The position numbers and the translations under genes are program-made. A stretch of 64,000 nt of DNA from NCBI GenBank assembly GCA_030068145.1, contig JAPJBO010000445.1, positions 118,248 to 182,247 of the forward strand, read 5' to 3'. This document shows positions 35,404 through 46,563 of this stretch, in pieces. Position 1 is the first letter of the stretch. Each line of letters starts with the position of its first letter. The stretch comes from Diplonema papillatum. Its lineage: Eukaryota > Euglenozoa > Diplonemea > Diplonemida > Diplonemidae. The notes beneath the pieces are model-generated. The model made no database searches, was not told the DNA's origin, and was given only the letters and a program-made list of their open reading frames with translations.

Positions 35404-36005
35404 GTATCAAAACCCTTTTCGGTGTGATTTTTCCCCGTCTACAAAAAAAAAAGAAAAGGACCGGCGACCTCCCGACATTGTGTCTGCGTGGTCGAAGTCG
35501 GCGAGTATAAGAATCACCGTTCCTCCAACGCCGGCACATAGGCTTCGCTTTACGCGTTGCTTTGTGCGGTTCTGGTATCGAAGCATCAAAGCGGGGGCGT
35601 TTGGCCGTAGCGGCAAGCTCCGCAGAGTGAAGCATCGAAATTCTATGGATACGGAAAAGGTTGAGTGCGTAGGAAGGACATGGTGTGGACGGGGGGTCGG
35701 GAGGACGACCAAGGATACCCAAGCTGTCAACGGTTAGGAAGCGACTTTGGGACATCTTTCCGGGTGGGGGACATACTTAGCCCTGTGTGCTAGAGCAGGG
35801 TTTCTCGCTAGGTAGGTTGTGGGGCGAGCCCGGGGAAGGAACGGGAGTTACGCAAGAATACTCGTTGTCGTCGATAAGGCCAAGGAAGAGTCGGGGACAG
35901 ACCAAGCAAAAAACGTTCCCACTTTGTTTGTGTCGTCCCTTGTCTTGTTCGAGGCTTGAAACCGGACGCTGAAACCCGGCACCGAACCCCTCTTTGCTAG
36001 GATTC

Positions 36006-36033
36006 GGGCAGCTATCAGTACTGATAGCTGCCC
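36006..36033. repeat. Perfect 28-base palindrome
   Basis: Arms GGGCAGCTATCAGT and ACTGATAGCTGCCC meet with no spacer. Capable of cruciform or RNA hairpin formation. No target-site duplication is evident at its edges. Confidence 0.97.
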
Positions 36034-37089
36034 TTGTATGAAAGAGGTGCCAGGCACCAATATATTTTCCTGAAGTCCGGGGTATCGCGTCTTCGGGTGA
36101 AAGCACGGCGCAACGATACTCTGCTTCGATCGCCCAATCCAGCGTTCGAATTGTTCTGACTGCGCCAACTTCGTCCTTCTGTCGGTTCTCGGAGCGCTGG
36201 GGGGTGTTGAGTTATCGTCAACATAAGCGGGGGGCGGGGGAAAACGAGTATGGGATGGTTTGGTGCTCAACACCTGATCCTGTCTGCACCGTGTTTCGGT
36301 CCTCGAAGCCACGGACCGTCAGCAGCGCAGAACCTGCCGGTTTCCGCGTCTGCAGACAGGACCGCGGGGTGAGTCTGGTTTGTCGGGGGGCGGCTGTTCG
36401 TAGCTCGTCACCGCCAGGACCACCCACGCTCCTTTTTTCCGCTTTTTTGCTTTAGACTGCGTAGTGTTCTCTCTACTTACCGAAGTGTTCACCTACACGC
36501 CAAAAAAATAAAAGAAAAAGAGGTGGGTCGAGGGGTTTTGATGCAGAATGTGTGTCTTTCTTTGTCCTCAAAGCTCCGTGATGCGCCTCTGTGCATCTGC
36601 AACCGCGTGCATGAAGATGTGAATGAATCGGGTGAACCGGGAGAGGGAGAAGTTGAAGTAAGTAAGGCGCTGTGCGGGTCTACGTGTGTGTGTGTGTCCA
36701 CTTGGAATTTGAAGCGTTTATTGTGGTTTAGAGGTTCGGTGTTTTAGGGTCTCCGGTTGACCATTGAGGCTGTGAGGCGGGCGGTATGAGGGATGTAGGT
36801 ATGATTACACACTTTAACTACGACTAGCCGTGTCTGCGTTGTTTTTGCTTTCCCTCCCAACAAACGTGGGTGAGGTGGAGCCTGGTTCGGCAGTTCTAGC
36901 GCGGCCCTTCCAACATCCGCTTTGGCGGGTAATCGGAACAAGTCGCAGAGATTCCTACTTGTCACGCCAAAGGCGCTTAAACTTGTCGAGTGTGTGTATG
37001 TGTGTGTTTTATGTAAGAGAGGCTGTCAGCATTCCCCATGCCGACTGCTCGTGGTATAGTGTTGGAACTGCGCCGCAACCTGCTTCATG

Positions 37090-37208
37090 CATGCAAGACA
37101 ATCTTTGTCGATGACTTGCATGGCATATGAGTGACATAGTGTGGAATGAGGGAGAGGTCGGATGCAAGACAATCTATCAGCGATGACTTGCATGGCGCAT
37201 GAGCGATA
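37090..37208. repeat. Imperfect tandem duplication, period about 71 bp
   Basis: ATGCAAGACAATCT, then GATGACTTGCATGGC, then ATGAG occurs at 37090 and again at about 37161 with small differences. Each unit also holds an inner inverted pair ATGCAAG / CTTGCAT. Confidence 0.9.
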
Positions 37209-37786
37209 GTAAAACTGAGAGGAAAAGGAAAATTAGGCCGCGCTTCGAAAACTGGGCGCGGCTTAAGCGAGAGACAGAGAAAAAAAGAAGAAAACACACA
37301 AGGAATGCGTGTGTTTTCCGACCCTTTAAAAAGGGAACGCGGTCAATGGGGCTTCGGCTTTTCTGCATGTGAGCGCGCCAGTCCAAGTGCGCAGGGAACG
37401 TTTTGTCCAGCCCGCGCACAGAAAGGCAGTATGGTTTCATCAGATCCGTTCCCCCCGCAGGCTTGCACTAGGGGACTGGGACTTACGACGAGTGCGTGTG
37501 TTTTCCTCCCCACCCCTTCCTTGATGCACGCCTGCGCCACCTCCGGAGGAACAGCTTTCCATAGCTGTTTCTTCGTCGGATGCAGTGGGGTTGCTTCGAC
37601 TTTGCACTCTGAGCCTGGTTCTACGACTTCTTGGCTGCTCGTGTCCTTTTGAGAATGAAGGAAGTCGGTGTTTTCAGGTTGGCAATTCGTGTTCTGTAGT
37701 TGCGGTCAGGGTTTGACAGGCCGCCAAAACCTTACGAACAATTACTGCAATAGTGAATCATTACCAACCTGGATCCTTACCAACCT

Positions 37787-37833
37787 GGACTCTGTACACA
37801 CATGGTGTGCATACCTATGTGTGTCCAGAGTCC
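37787..37833. repeat. 17-base inverted repeat with 13-base loop
   Basis: Left arm GGACTCTGTACACACAT (37787-37803) and right arm ATGTGTGTCCAGAGTCC (37817-37833) pair with one mismatch. It could fold as RNA on either strand or be a short inverted-repeat element. Confidence 0.93.
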
Positions 37834-39732
37834 AGAATGGGAAATACTCTGGACCTGTTCTGGACCTGCTTTTGGCGTGCTCACACTCTTTCGAGTCTGA
37901 GAACTCTGCACTCAGCGGCACCAAGCCTGAACACTTCAGGAGAGGGTGGAGCGGCGGAGTTCAGTGGACTCTACGAAGAATTGAACAGAGTAAGGGGTGA
38001 CCTCCAAGAAAATCGTTTTTAATTCCGTGCCCGTTTGGCTAGGGGGTGAACGGCCTGATGCCACGCGTGCTTTTCTTTCGTTTCTGCATACCCTTTTGAA
38101 GAAGCGCTACCGCGCACCCTTCGCTCGTGTAGGTCAAAGCAGGCAAGTGGCTTTCTTTTGACTGGGACTCGGCGTGAAAGTGATGAGATTCGTCTCTTAC
38201 CATGATCAAACGCAACAATTTCGTGTCAGTCCACCCACGAGTGGTAGGTGGGGGGATGGGTCAAAAGCTTCTTGTCCCATTGGTTCGTTGTCCTCTTCTC
38301 CGCTTGCGCACTGCTGTTTATCCACCCAAGCGGTAAGATGCGGAGGTATTTTCATTTGCTGCTGGGTTGCCGTTGTGCTAACCGAAAAAATAGCTCTTTT
38401 CGGGCGACACTTCGCAGGGTTCAATGGGACTGCCGCAAAAAGAAAATTGCGGCTTCTGCCGCTACGTGTGGGTACGACGAGTGCCCACCCGGTGAGTTCC
38501 CCCATCACGTGCCTTTTCCGTTATCGAATGAGCGGAGCCGCCAAAAAGTACAATCGGACTGCAGCTCACGTTTGCGTCAGAGGTGTACGCCTGTATACCG
38601 ATTGCGTCTCTGGCGAGTCCTGGCCATCCCAGTGCTGAACGGGACGGCGGGTCTTTTTTTTTAATTCATTTTTCGTGTTCCTTTTCTCGGCAAACTGAAT
38701 CTACCGAAAGGGAAATGTCGGAGGTAGAGGAATGCTGGCAGGTCAACAGCACAGGGCGTGCACTACACGGAGCTTTGAGTAGTTTGGTTGCTGAGTTGAG
38801 GGGGCAAATTCCGCCCGTGAGAATCCAAAAAGAATTCGAAAGCAAAGCTATCCCGGGAGAATGTAGCTGGAATTGGCGGGAACTAAACTCGCGTGGGTCT
38901 TGGGTGCCATTATTTCGTGCTTCTGACGATCGCGTCATGGCAAATTTGTACAAAAATGGTTTTCTGCCGCGGTGATACGGCTTTTCCAGCAGAGATCTGC
39001 CGCGGATTCCGAAGATGAATGCTCCAGAAGGGGCAACCTTGTCTGCCGTCTCGAGGGCACCTAACGGCTTAATCCATCAGGGAGTTCTCGTTCCTGCCCT
39101 TTTCCTGCCACGTGGGCTTCTCTGGTTCTGTAACTGGTGCGTGGCTTGTACAAGAAGAAGTTCAGGTAAAAAGCTACCTCGTGTTTGTAAGGGCGGGGGT
39201 CGGGTGGAAGGGTACGAATTGAACCAAACGCGTGATTCTACTTGGTGCCTCGGGCATCCAAGAGAAGGTATGGTTTCAGAGGTAGTAGTGGGGAGGCGTG
39301 ACTTTTTGGCGTTCCCCTCCCCGCTGCGGTTCTTCCTACTTTATTCGATTTGGACAGGATTCGCGCAGAAGGGGGTGAACTTACTTTTGCTTTTGCGCGC
39401 TCTTCGGCAACCGCTTTATTGGTTACCCAAGAAGCGCGAGAGAAAGTGAGAGTAACAACCGCGCCCGCCTCAGCAAGTGGCCGGCCACGTGGCCGGAGGG
39501 CTGCACAGCCCTTCTCGATAGCATCGGCTGCAAACAGCAAGTGTTGCGACTTTCGTCGCCCGCTGGACGCGGGGAACCCGCGAAACAGTGGGACCACTCG
39601 TTCTACCGCGACCGCAACCTTCTGCGCCGCACAAGAAAAAAAAAAAAGAATCATCGGAACAGTCTACAGGTTCGGTGCTGGAATGTGTGCGCGCCTCTTC
39701 TCGGGAACCCCCGAGCCGTCCGTTTCCTGCTT

Positions 39733-41343
39733 TCAGCACTTCCTGGACAGCGGCGGGATCGTGAACTGCGTGCGGAAGACGTCGGTGGGGTCGACCATAG
39801 TCTTGATGGCGCGCAGCCTGAGGTACGTCTCCTCGTCGAAGAAGTACTGCCACGTGTTCTCGATGCGGAGGTCGTCGAAGGGGGCCCAGACGATGCGCTT
39901 GTCGTTGTTCTTGAACGGGGCGGTCTCCATGAGCAACTGCCACGTGTCATCGAGGAACTTCTGCGAGTCCGCCTTCGCAGTCGGAGAGAACGGCTCAGCG
40001 TAGAACGCGTTGAGACCGAGGATGATCTTCTGGTCCCTGTGGGGCAGCGACGACCGGCCCTTGTTGAACCAAGAGTTGCCCTGGCCGGTGAACGAGGCAA
40101 GCTGCTGGACCGGGTATACGCCGGGGTTGGCCATCATGGTGTCGATGTTCTTCGCGAAGATCTTGATCGAGTCTTCGTCGAGGTTGGCGACGGCGCGGGC
40201 GGTCTTGAGGAAGGGGAACGGGTACTCCCGGGGGGCGTACCACGTGATGTTGTCGGTGAGAATGCGCGACGGGGGAGACAGCATCGCTGAGCACGTCACC
40301 TTCGTGACCGGCTCCAGCGCAGCGACGAACTTCTGGTAGTTCGAATCATCGAATGGTGCGCCGGAGACGCCCGACCAGAAGCCTTCGACGTGGATCATGT
40401 TACGCTCGATGGGCTCACGCTTCGTGATCGAAATGAAAACCGACTCGTCCGCCGCGCGGTCGGTGACCCAGCTCGGGTCTTGGACCATTTCATTGAACAC
40501 GCGCGCCGATCGAAGGTAGGCCTCCTCCGTCCACTCAGCCAGACACTGGAAGTAGGTCGCCTCCGGGTAGCTCGAATCCTTCCTGCCGTGGAGAGTGTAC
40601 GACGTCACGACACCCCACGACCCTGCGGCACCACCGGTAACCGCGTAGAACAAGCGGTCGTTCATGCTGAGCGGGTTTGCCGCCCACCCCGGTCGCGTGA
40701 CCTTCTTCACCGCCCCGCCGGCGAGCACGATCTCGAAGCCTTCGATGTTGTCCGTTGCGAAACCGAACGCCCGGGTGAAGATGCCAGCACCGCCTGTTTG
40801 ACCGTGCCCGCCCATGTTCACGGTGGCGCATTCACCAGCTGGGAAGAACATGCCGACGTCGGCCAGTCGCGTGTAGAGGGTGTCGACGCTGACTCCGGGA
40901 CCGACTGTTATCAACCCCACCGAGTCCACGGCGAACGAGTCCATCTGCGACACGTCCAGCTGGATGCACTTCCCCTCCGCCGAGTTGCAGCTGCTGAGCC
41001 CGGCGTACTGGTGGCCCCCGCTGCGGACGGCTATTCGGTACTGGCACGTCGTCGCGTACTGCACCACCTTCTTGACCTCTTCGGTCGACTGGGCGAAAAC
41101 GACGGCGGACGGGTGCAGGGCTCCCGGGGGGAGGCTGCTCGTCGCGTACTGCGTCACGCTCGTTTCGTAGATCCCCGCGTCAGTGGGGACCACGATGCGG
41201 TCTCCGTCGACGTCGCCTTCCAGCGCAGCTTCGACGTCGTGGCAAAACCATCCCTTCTCTCTGCCTTTCGCCTTGCTCCTGAACCCGTGCGATACAAATA
41301 CCGACAGCGACGCCGTCGCCAACGTCAGCAGGGCCGCGGACAT
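39733..41343 (-). CDS. Secreted FAD-linked oxidase, berberine-bridge/PCMH type
   Basis: Intronless, 536 residues. Residues 1-20 form a signal peptide (MSAALLTLATASLSVFVSHG). The FAD-binding PCMH fold spans about 75-255, and the C-terminal BBE motif is YFFDEETYLRLRAIKTMVDP. Two flavinylation sites are visible: H111 in RSGGHQYAG and C172 in PAGECATV. Their spacing of 61 matches enzymes with FAD bound at both His and Cys (known for berberine bridge enzyme and oligosaccharide oxidases). GGHGQTGGAG follows. The family oxidises sugars, alcohols or alkaloids with O2, releasing H2O2; the substrate here cannot be told. The start at 41343 is chosen for the signal peptide. Length and motif order are complete, so it is probably active. 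Confidence 0.92.
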   Translation of the reverse strand: MSAALLTLATASLSVFVSHGFRSKAKGREKGWFCHDVEAALEGDVDGDRIVVPTDAGIYETSVTQYATSSLPPGALHPSAVVFAQSTEEVKKVVQYATTCQYRIAVRSGGHQYAGLSSCNSAEGKCIQLDVSQMDSFAVDSVGLITVGPGVSVDTLYTRLADVGMFFPAGECATVNMGGHGQTGGAGIFTRAFGFATDNIEGFEIVLAGGAVKKVTRPGWAANPLSMNDRLFYAVTGGAAGSWGVVTSYTLHGRKDSSYPEATYFQCLAEWTEEAYLRSARVFNEMVQDPSWVTDRAADESVFISITKREPIERNMIHVEGFWSGVSGAPFDDSNYQKFVAALEPVTKVTCSAMLSPPSRILTDNITWYAPREYPFPFLKTARAVANLDEDSIKIFAKNIDTMMANPGVYPVQQLASFTGQGNSWFNKGRSSLPHRDQKIILGLNAFYAEPFSPTAKADSQKFLDDTWQLLMETAPFKNNDKRIVWAPFDDLRIENTWQYFFDEETYLRLRAIKTMVDPTDVFRTQFTIPPLSRKC

Positions 41344-41665
41344 CGCCTAGGGCTGATCTGTCCTCGCCTGTTTGTCAGAGGTTTTAGAAGGCCGGAGTCT
41401 CTTTCTTTTTTTTGTGTTGGGATTCTGGTTCTCTCTCTACTTGTCTCTCTTTTGGTAGAGTTTTGCTTTGCTTTCTTAGAGACCGTCTGTGGGTTCTCTT
41501 TTTCTTTGTGTTCGGGTCTTTGTGTATTAAACCTGATGATGTGAGTTGGTTCCATACATTCTGTCTTTTGTATCCATCGCTTCGCTTGATCGCTTTACAT
41601 CTTTCGAGAGCTGGTACTCATCACCGCATGCCTCTCCACGACTACTTCCATCCACACCGATACTA

Positions 41666-42049
41666 ATGATGCACAACTTCACGCCACTACGAGCCCGGAA
41701 AGCTCGCAAGAAGCGGATGATTCTTTTGTTCCAGAGGATTGCTGTCGAGCGCGGAACCATCTTTCCGCTTTTGTCGCTCACCAACGTGCCTCTCGTGGTG
41801 AACCCCTCGTCTCGCCGCCGCCGCCACTCCCGCGGCTTCGACCCCCCCGGCACGGAGTCCCCGACCCCCCCCAACCCCACCTCCCTCGCACCCACCGGGG
41901 AGAAGGAAGCCGGCGGGACCCCCGGCCGGATCGACACGCTGGAGGAGGAGGAGAAGCATCGTCTCGAGCGCACGCTGGCCGACATCCAGGCTTCGACTGC
42001 TTGCCCATTCCAAAACGACCCGTTTGCACCGCTCGCGTCGCGCGGGTGA
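41666..42049 (+). CDS. Possible plus-strand coding segment, unknown product
   Basis: The open frame extends from 41546; an internal MM at about 41666 is a plausible start. The right half has strongly GC-ending codons like the window's real genes (GRIDTLEEEEKHRLERTLAD, then IQASTACPFQNDPFAPLASR), suggesting real coding. It ends at a TGA at 42047, or continues from a donor-like CGCGG|GTGAAA at 42046 to an unseen exon. It lies head to head with the FAD-linked oxidase. No family recognised. Confidence 0.35.
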   Translation: MMHNFTPLRARKARKKRMILLFQRIAVERGTIFPLLSLTNVPLVVNPSSRRRRHSRGFDPPGTESPTPPNPTSLAPTGEKEAGGTPGRIDTLEEEEKHRLERTLADIQASTACPFQNDPFAPLASRG

Positions 42050-43543
42050 AAAATGTCCTTTTAGGGCGGTGTTTTACGAATATCCGGAATGTGGCGCAAG
42101 CCGCTTGGGGACACAACTGGCGTCGAGGTAAGTCTCCTGGAATGGGGTATCACGCGTTCAGATACCGAAGTGTTGGGATACGGACCAGCGGAAGATGTGT
42201 GCGGTATCTGGATTCCATTAATGCGCCATCAGAAGCGTGCGAGTTCGACGGAAGAGAACGAGCGAAGAGAGGAGAGCGAAAATAGAGTCTAAAAAAAATA
42301 GCCCCGCGTGGTATTCAGCTGTTAAACCATTCTTACCTGCACGAAGGGAGCTGTGGGCGCAGGGGGAAAAAAAGTACAGGTTGCCGCCTGGGTCTGGCCC
42401 CTGGCATTCGCCTGCGTGTAGCCGCCGTTTGCTGCGGCGAACTTCGCTTCTAGTCACGTCTGGGGTGATCTCTCGTCTCGGCGTAGGGCTTGCGCAGCGC
42501 TAACTGTCTCAGTTTTTCAAGCGTTGCTCAGTTTCGTGGGGTGAAAATCCGTCCGGACTTCCCCCCTGCAAGGCTGAAAGAACGGTTCAGGGCTCGTCGT
42601 CTCTCGCGTCTGAAACCTGGCCATTGCGGCATCGTCCTGCGCGCGCACAGGCCGCTTTCGGACATGATCGTTTTGGGTTAGAATGCAAAGAATCTGTGGC
42701 GATAGTCTACATCCGCTCACTTTCGTGACTACCTCTTAGAGCGCACCGTGTCATGTTGTCGGCGCTTGTTACCTTCTGGCTCGTCGGTCTCGGGCGGTCG
42801 TTTTCGTGCCACCTCATCGTCGCTGGTACCTTATCTTGCACCTCGGACATTATCGGCCGGGGGGAGTGCGGTTCACATGCCAAATGAAGTGTATCCGCCG
42901 GCGGAAGCAAAGGCCGCAGGATTCCCGCCCCCCACTTCGAGAGGTTCACTCATCAAGGTACAGTACTTTTATTGTCGGTCTGTCTGTGCAGCGTTTCGCC
43001 TGGTGACGCCGCCAGTCCCCCGAGAGTGCAGGGACGACAATCATCCCTCCCGGGGAGTTTCCGGTCTCCTCACCACAGGCGTACGTCGTTTCGGAGGACC
43101 GCAGCTCTGGTACGGTGGGTAGTGGCGCCGATCCCACCGCACGCTTCGAAGGTGAAGCAGGCCGCACACTGCGCGGGGGCTTTGCTTCTTGGCCGGTGAC
43201 TCGCGCGAAGTGCGTCGGCAGCGCCGGCTGCGGGTCGAACGCGGCGAAGCTGGCCCGGCGAAGCGGACGGCCGCAAGCAAACCGTGGGCTTTTGACGATA
43301 GACCGGCCTGGAGAGCTGAAGACCCATGCTTTCGCAGCGAGCGCTCGGGCTGGAGATCAGGTATCGAGCATGCGTTTACCCTTGCGCCGTACGCAAAAAA
43401 CTTCTGCTGAGCTTGCCACAGGAATCCTGCGTCGTGTAACATTTGCGCAGCCCCAGCCATACTCTCGGGACCGAAGCCCGCTGGCCGCTGAAAACATTCC
43501 TTTTTCGTGATGTGCAAACTGCGCAGAGCGTACAAACAAGCAA

Positions 43544-44077
43544 CTACGGGACGAATATCATGAGCATGATGCCAATGCCGACCGCACACGGGTACACTTG
43601 GTACATAAGGATGTTCAGGCCGCCTACCCAATGGAACAGGAGGCAGAAGGACAGCATCCAGAGGGTCATCAGACCCCACGAAGGGATGAGAGGCACGTCG
43701 CGCCGGTACTCGTCCGACTTTTTGTACGCGTGGAGCCTGCGCATTTCGAGCTCGTCTTGCGCGTGTAGCTTCCAGATGACGTACAGCATCACAGCGACGC
43801 TCACAACGTATGTGATCGCCCCTGTTATCGACGGAGGGGGAATGTCGTAGTAGAAGGACAGCGCTGCGTCGGCTACAAGGTAGACCCACTCGCTCACTTG
43901 GATGCTCCATATCGCGTAGTGGCAGTTTATCGTCATAGCTGTCAACGACGCGTAAGCGAATTGGCTCTCCCTCAGCCGATCAGGGATCACGATGAAGCAC
44001 ACGAATGCGCACGCGCTGCTGGCCGTCCAAATCCAGGGCTCGATGCTGCCGAAGTCCGTCGGGGATTCGTGTGCCAT
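43544..44077 (-). CDS. Six-span integral membrane protein, family unknown
   Basis: 177 residues, intronless, ATG at 44077 (MAHESPTDFGS). Hydrophobic segments lie at about 14-34, 42-61, 63-78, 84-104, 133-150 and 154-177. A charged loop (HAQDELEMRRLHAYKKSDEYRR) between spans 4 and 5 is probably cytosolic. The protein ends directly after the last span (MLMIFVP). No cleavable signal or catalytic motif is seen. The size recalls small ER or plasma membrane proteins, but no family could be named. A 289-residue frame on the same strand, offset (43041-43910), is a shadow. Confidence 0.75.
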   Translation of the reverse strand: MAHESPTDFGSIEPWIWTASSACAFVCFIVIPDRLRESQFAYASLTAMTINCHYAIWSIQVSEWVYLVADAALSFYYDIPPPSITGAITYVVSVAVMLYVIWKLHAQDELEMRRLHAYKKSDEYRRDVPLIPSWGLMTLWMLSFCLLFHWVGGLNILMYQVYPCAVGIGIMLMIFVP

Positions 44078-44224
44078 ATTATGTTTACTATGTTTTCGGT
44101 GGAGGGAGGTTTTTTCCTTTCTTTTTCAGAGTGAAAGTTCAACTTTTGCGTGCACTTGTGTGGACGCTGGACTCTCGTGTTGGGCAAGGTTGTTGTCCTC
44201 CTTGTCAGTTATGGTTAAGTCAGG

Positions 44225-44614
44225 TACACACTGCACTCTAATTAGTGGATTTCTAATTAGTAAGAATCGCGAACAAATAATGACTTGCTCCACTAATAAT
44301 AAATCCACCTGACCACCAATTGCTGACCTCTCAATTCGAAGAATTGCGACGGCGTGGTGAAGGAGGAGGCTAGTTGGTTTGAATGTCTGAGCTTGATGGG
44401 CTATACCGTTTCTTCCGGCTCGCGTAGTAAAATTAGTTGTTAGCAACTAGAACACTGGGGAAAATTAATAATTTATCCATCCACTAATTAGAGGACCACA
44501 CGTTATATGACCATTTTAATTCTCCTTCGGTGCGGTTGCCTTCGGAGCCGTAGGCGCCGTCCAGGTGTGTGAATTTTACTCATTAAACCTCCATTAATTA
44601 GAGTGATGTGTGTA
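44225..44614. mobile_element. MITE-like element with TA target duplication
   Basis: Terminal inverted repeats start CACACTGCACTCTAATTAGT (left, from 44227) and, reverse-complemented, CACACATCACTCTAATTAAT (right, ending 44612): 20 of 23 bases match. TA flanks both ends (44225-44226 and 44613-44614), the Tc1/mariner and Stowaway hallmark. It is AT-rich in a GC-richer region and non-coding. A third, inner copy of the terminal motif (CCACTAATTAGAGG, about 44482-44505) suggests nesting or an internal duplication. Confidence 0.85.
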
Positions 44615-44904
44615 TGGGCAGCAGCTGGATCTCACATATGTCACATATCGCGCAATAATACATCCTCCTCCTACTGCGTATACTGGCTCCGTCTGCTGCT
44701 TCGTCTTCACCGTCGCGGATGATGCATAAATTGAAAGTAGAAAGGTCAGGCAGTGATTCGGTGTGTTTGTCACAATCGTCAAGCGAGGGGTGAAGTTACG
44801 ATGTTTTCGGGATAGCGACGGGGTTATTTAACCTGTAACGAGTGTTAGGTATTCGTCGGATATATTAATCTTCTAAGATCTGCGATCTTATACGACAAAA
44901 AAAA

Positions 44905-45175
44905 AATTCCGAGGTAGAATGCCCTGCGATGAGTGACGAACATAATGAGTGTCGTGTTGCTAGAGTGACTTCTGAGGTTAACAAAGGTCAGGTTCCGTTT
45001 GTTCTCCTCGTACCGGTTCGGATCAGAGCTGTCGTCTGAATCGAGGTGTAGCACACTGCTGCTGCGCTGCCGTGGGGTCCTGTCCCTCCGAAGGGCGGGT
45101 GGGGCGGGACGGGCAGAGCGTGGGAGCTTCTCCATCCAACATTAGGCTCAAGACTTCTGCTTTTGTCTTGCGCGG
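44905..45175 (-). repeat. Dispersed repeat family R3, copy 1
   Basis: About 85% similar in blocks to 49142-49385: GAGTGACGAAC, CGTGTTGCTAGAGTGA, TCTGAGGTT, GGTTCGGA.CAGAGCTG, and GTGGGGCGGGACGGGCAGAG. It is flanked by an A run (plus strand) at 44900. Non-coding. Confidence 0.85.
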
Positions 45176-45461
45176 CGTAGCACAACCGCTTTTTGGGCGT
45201 GGCCCGGGCACCCCCCTTCATCTCCGCGTCACAGCTGGCAGTCGCAGCAATTGAAATGGGCAAAACGAACGCCGAAAGAAGCAACCCTCGCAACCGCAAC
45301 GACTATGGTTATCAGAGGATTCTGGCAAGAGGAATGAGAGAAAAACGGGGAAGACCCCCACAAGCAAAAGCAATCCTCCAGTGTTGGGACTAATTTGTTT
45401 TCGCCACAGGCCCCTTCCGTGTAGGGTTATCACGGAGGCAAGCCGAATCTGCATCGTATTG

Positions 45462-45560
45462 CCTGCCGCTGTCTATCACGGTGATCAGGTCTGACGTTAC
45501 CCTCCTGAGCTGCATAAGGCTTCCTCGTGATGTAGTATAGCACATCACGGTCTATCAGGT
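45462..45560 (+). repeat. Dispersed repeat family R2, copy 3 (partial)
   Basis: Shares GCCTGCCGCTGT, TATCAC and CACGGTCTATCAGGT blocks with 18518-18693 but with a different middle, so it is a diverged or rearranged member. Confidence 0.6.
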
Positions 45561-46384
45561 AAGTAGCTTGGTGCCGCTGCGCTACTCATGAAGCCTTCTG
45601 AAACTCCCACTTCCGAAACGTTTTTGTTGGCAAGTTTCCCCCCCTGGAAATTTTCGCCGTGTTTCGGTCCTTTAAGTCACGGACACAAACGGTGGGGGAT
45701 AGGGGAAGGTGGCGGAGGGTTTGGCTCTTCGCTTTTTTTGTGGGCATCAGTTTGATGACACCTAGTCCCAACACTGTCCCCACGGTTAAAAGATCGAGCA
45801 CCACGGCGAGAAAAGAAGCGCGCCATGTTTTGCAAAACAAAAGGGAAGGGGGAGCAAAAATAGGAAAGCGGCATCGTGGCAGGATAGAAGCCCAGCTGTT
45901 TTAACGTACCGCGTGTCCCTCAAAGTTTTGGCAACGTTCGGCTTTGGTTTGTTCGTGGAACTGTCCGTGCACGACCGTCGAGTTCAACACGGGCTTTTCC
46001 GTGAGTTTTTCGGAAAGACACGAAGTTTAGTGTGAAGTGGGAAGCTGAATCGAGGATCCCTCTGCCATCATCCAGCAGCACCTCCACGACACTGTCCAGC
46101 AACAAGGCTACTCACTGCCAGTCTCACGGATTTTTCCGAGGGAATCTGCGAGGCTTGTCGAATTTACATACAGGGTGTCTGTTCTACGGGAATAACATTT
46201 TGTTTCCCCCGTATGCACAGCAGCAATGCCTGACTGCAATGTCCTACTGCAAATACTGAGGATAGCCGATAGAGATTCCCACACCACATACCTCCAAAGA
46301 TGACCCCCTATGTACACAGGCGTAGATGTAGAACCCGTATCGCAAGCCCGTGTGCCTCCAAAGATACCCAAACGATTCTCAGCT

Positions 46385-46433
46385 GGAGGATGAAGCAAAA
46401 GTCGTAACAAAGTTGCTGTAGGTGACCCTGCAG
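46385..46433 (+). pseudogene. Relic of the 18S rRNA 3' terminus
   Basis: Reads GGAGGATGAAGCAAAAGTCG followed by TAACAAAGTTGCTGTAGGTG and ACCCTGCAG. Nuclear 18S rRNA near its 3' end has GGAGGAAGxAAAAGTCGTAA, then CAAGGTTTCCGTAGGTGAAC, then CTGCAG. About 43 of 49 positions agree, with a one-base insertion. The upstream variable helix 44 does not match. An isolated fragment, not a gene. It is in the opposite orientation to the relic at 680-714. Confidence 0.8.
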
Positions 46434-46563
46434 GGGTATGTGGTGCACAGGTGTAAAATCTGTACCACGTAGTTGAGTGCTCTCCCTCGACACAGCATGC
46501 ACACGCCCTCCTGTGGCACCTCGGCCTGGTCACAGAGGCCTATACAGTGCTTGGTCGCTTGGT

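Larger units (their letters stand above)
30826..39732. other. 8.9 kb spacer with little recognisable content
   Basis: Between the kinase start and the oxidase stop. It contains CA and GA microsatellites (30917-30974, 33085-33111), a G run at 33487-33501, a weak small-ORF candidate (35137-35403), a perfect 28-base palindrome (36006-36033), a tandem duplication (37090-37208), a hairpin (37787-37833) and a 16-base palindrome CCGGCCACGTGGCCGG (39481-39496). The first several hundred bases should hold the kinase promoter and 5' leader. TTTTGAGCTTGCAG just before the ATG could be the acceptor of a leader intron. Confidence 0.5.

Noticed and set aside
43041..43910. 289-residue minus frame overlapping the six-span protein
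   Set aside because: Arg/Pro/His-rich offset frame without features; the overlapping 177-residue frame has clear membrane spans.
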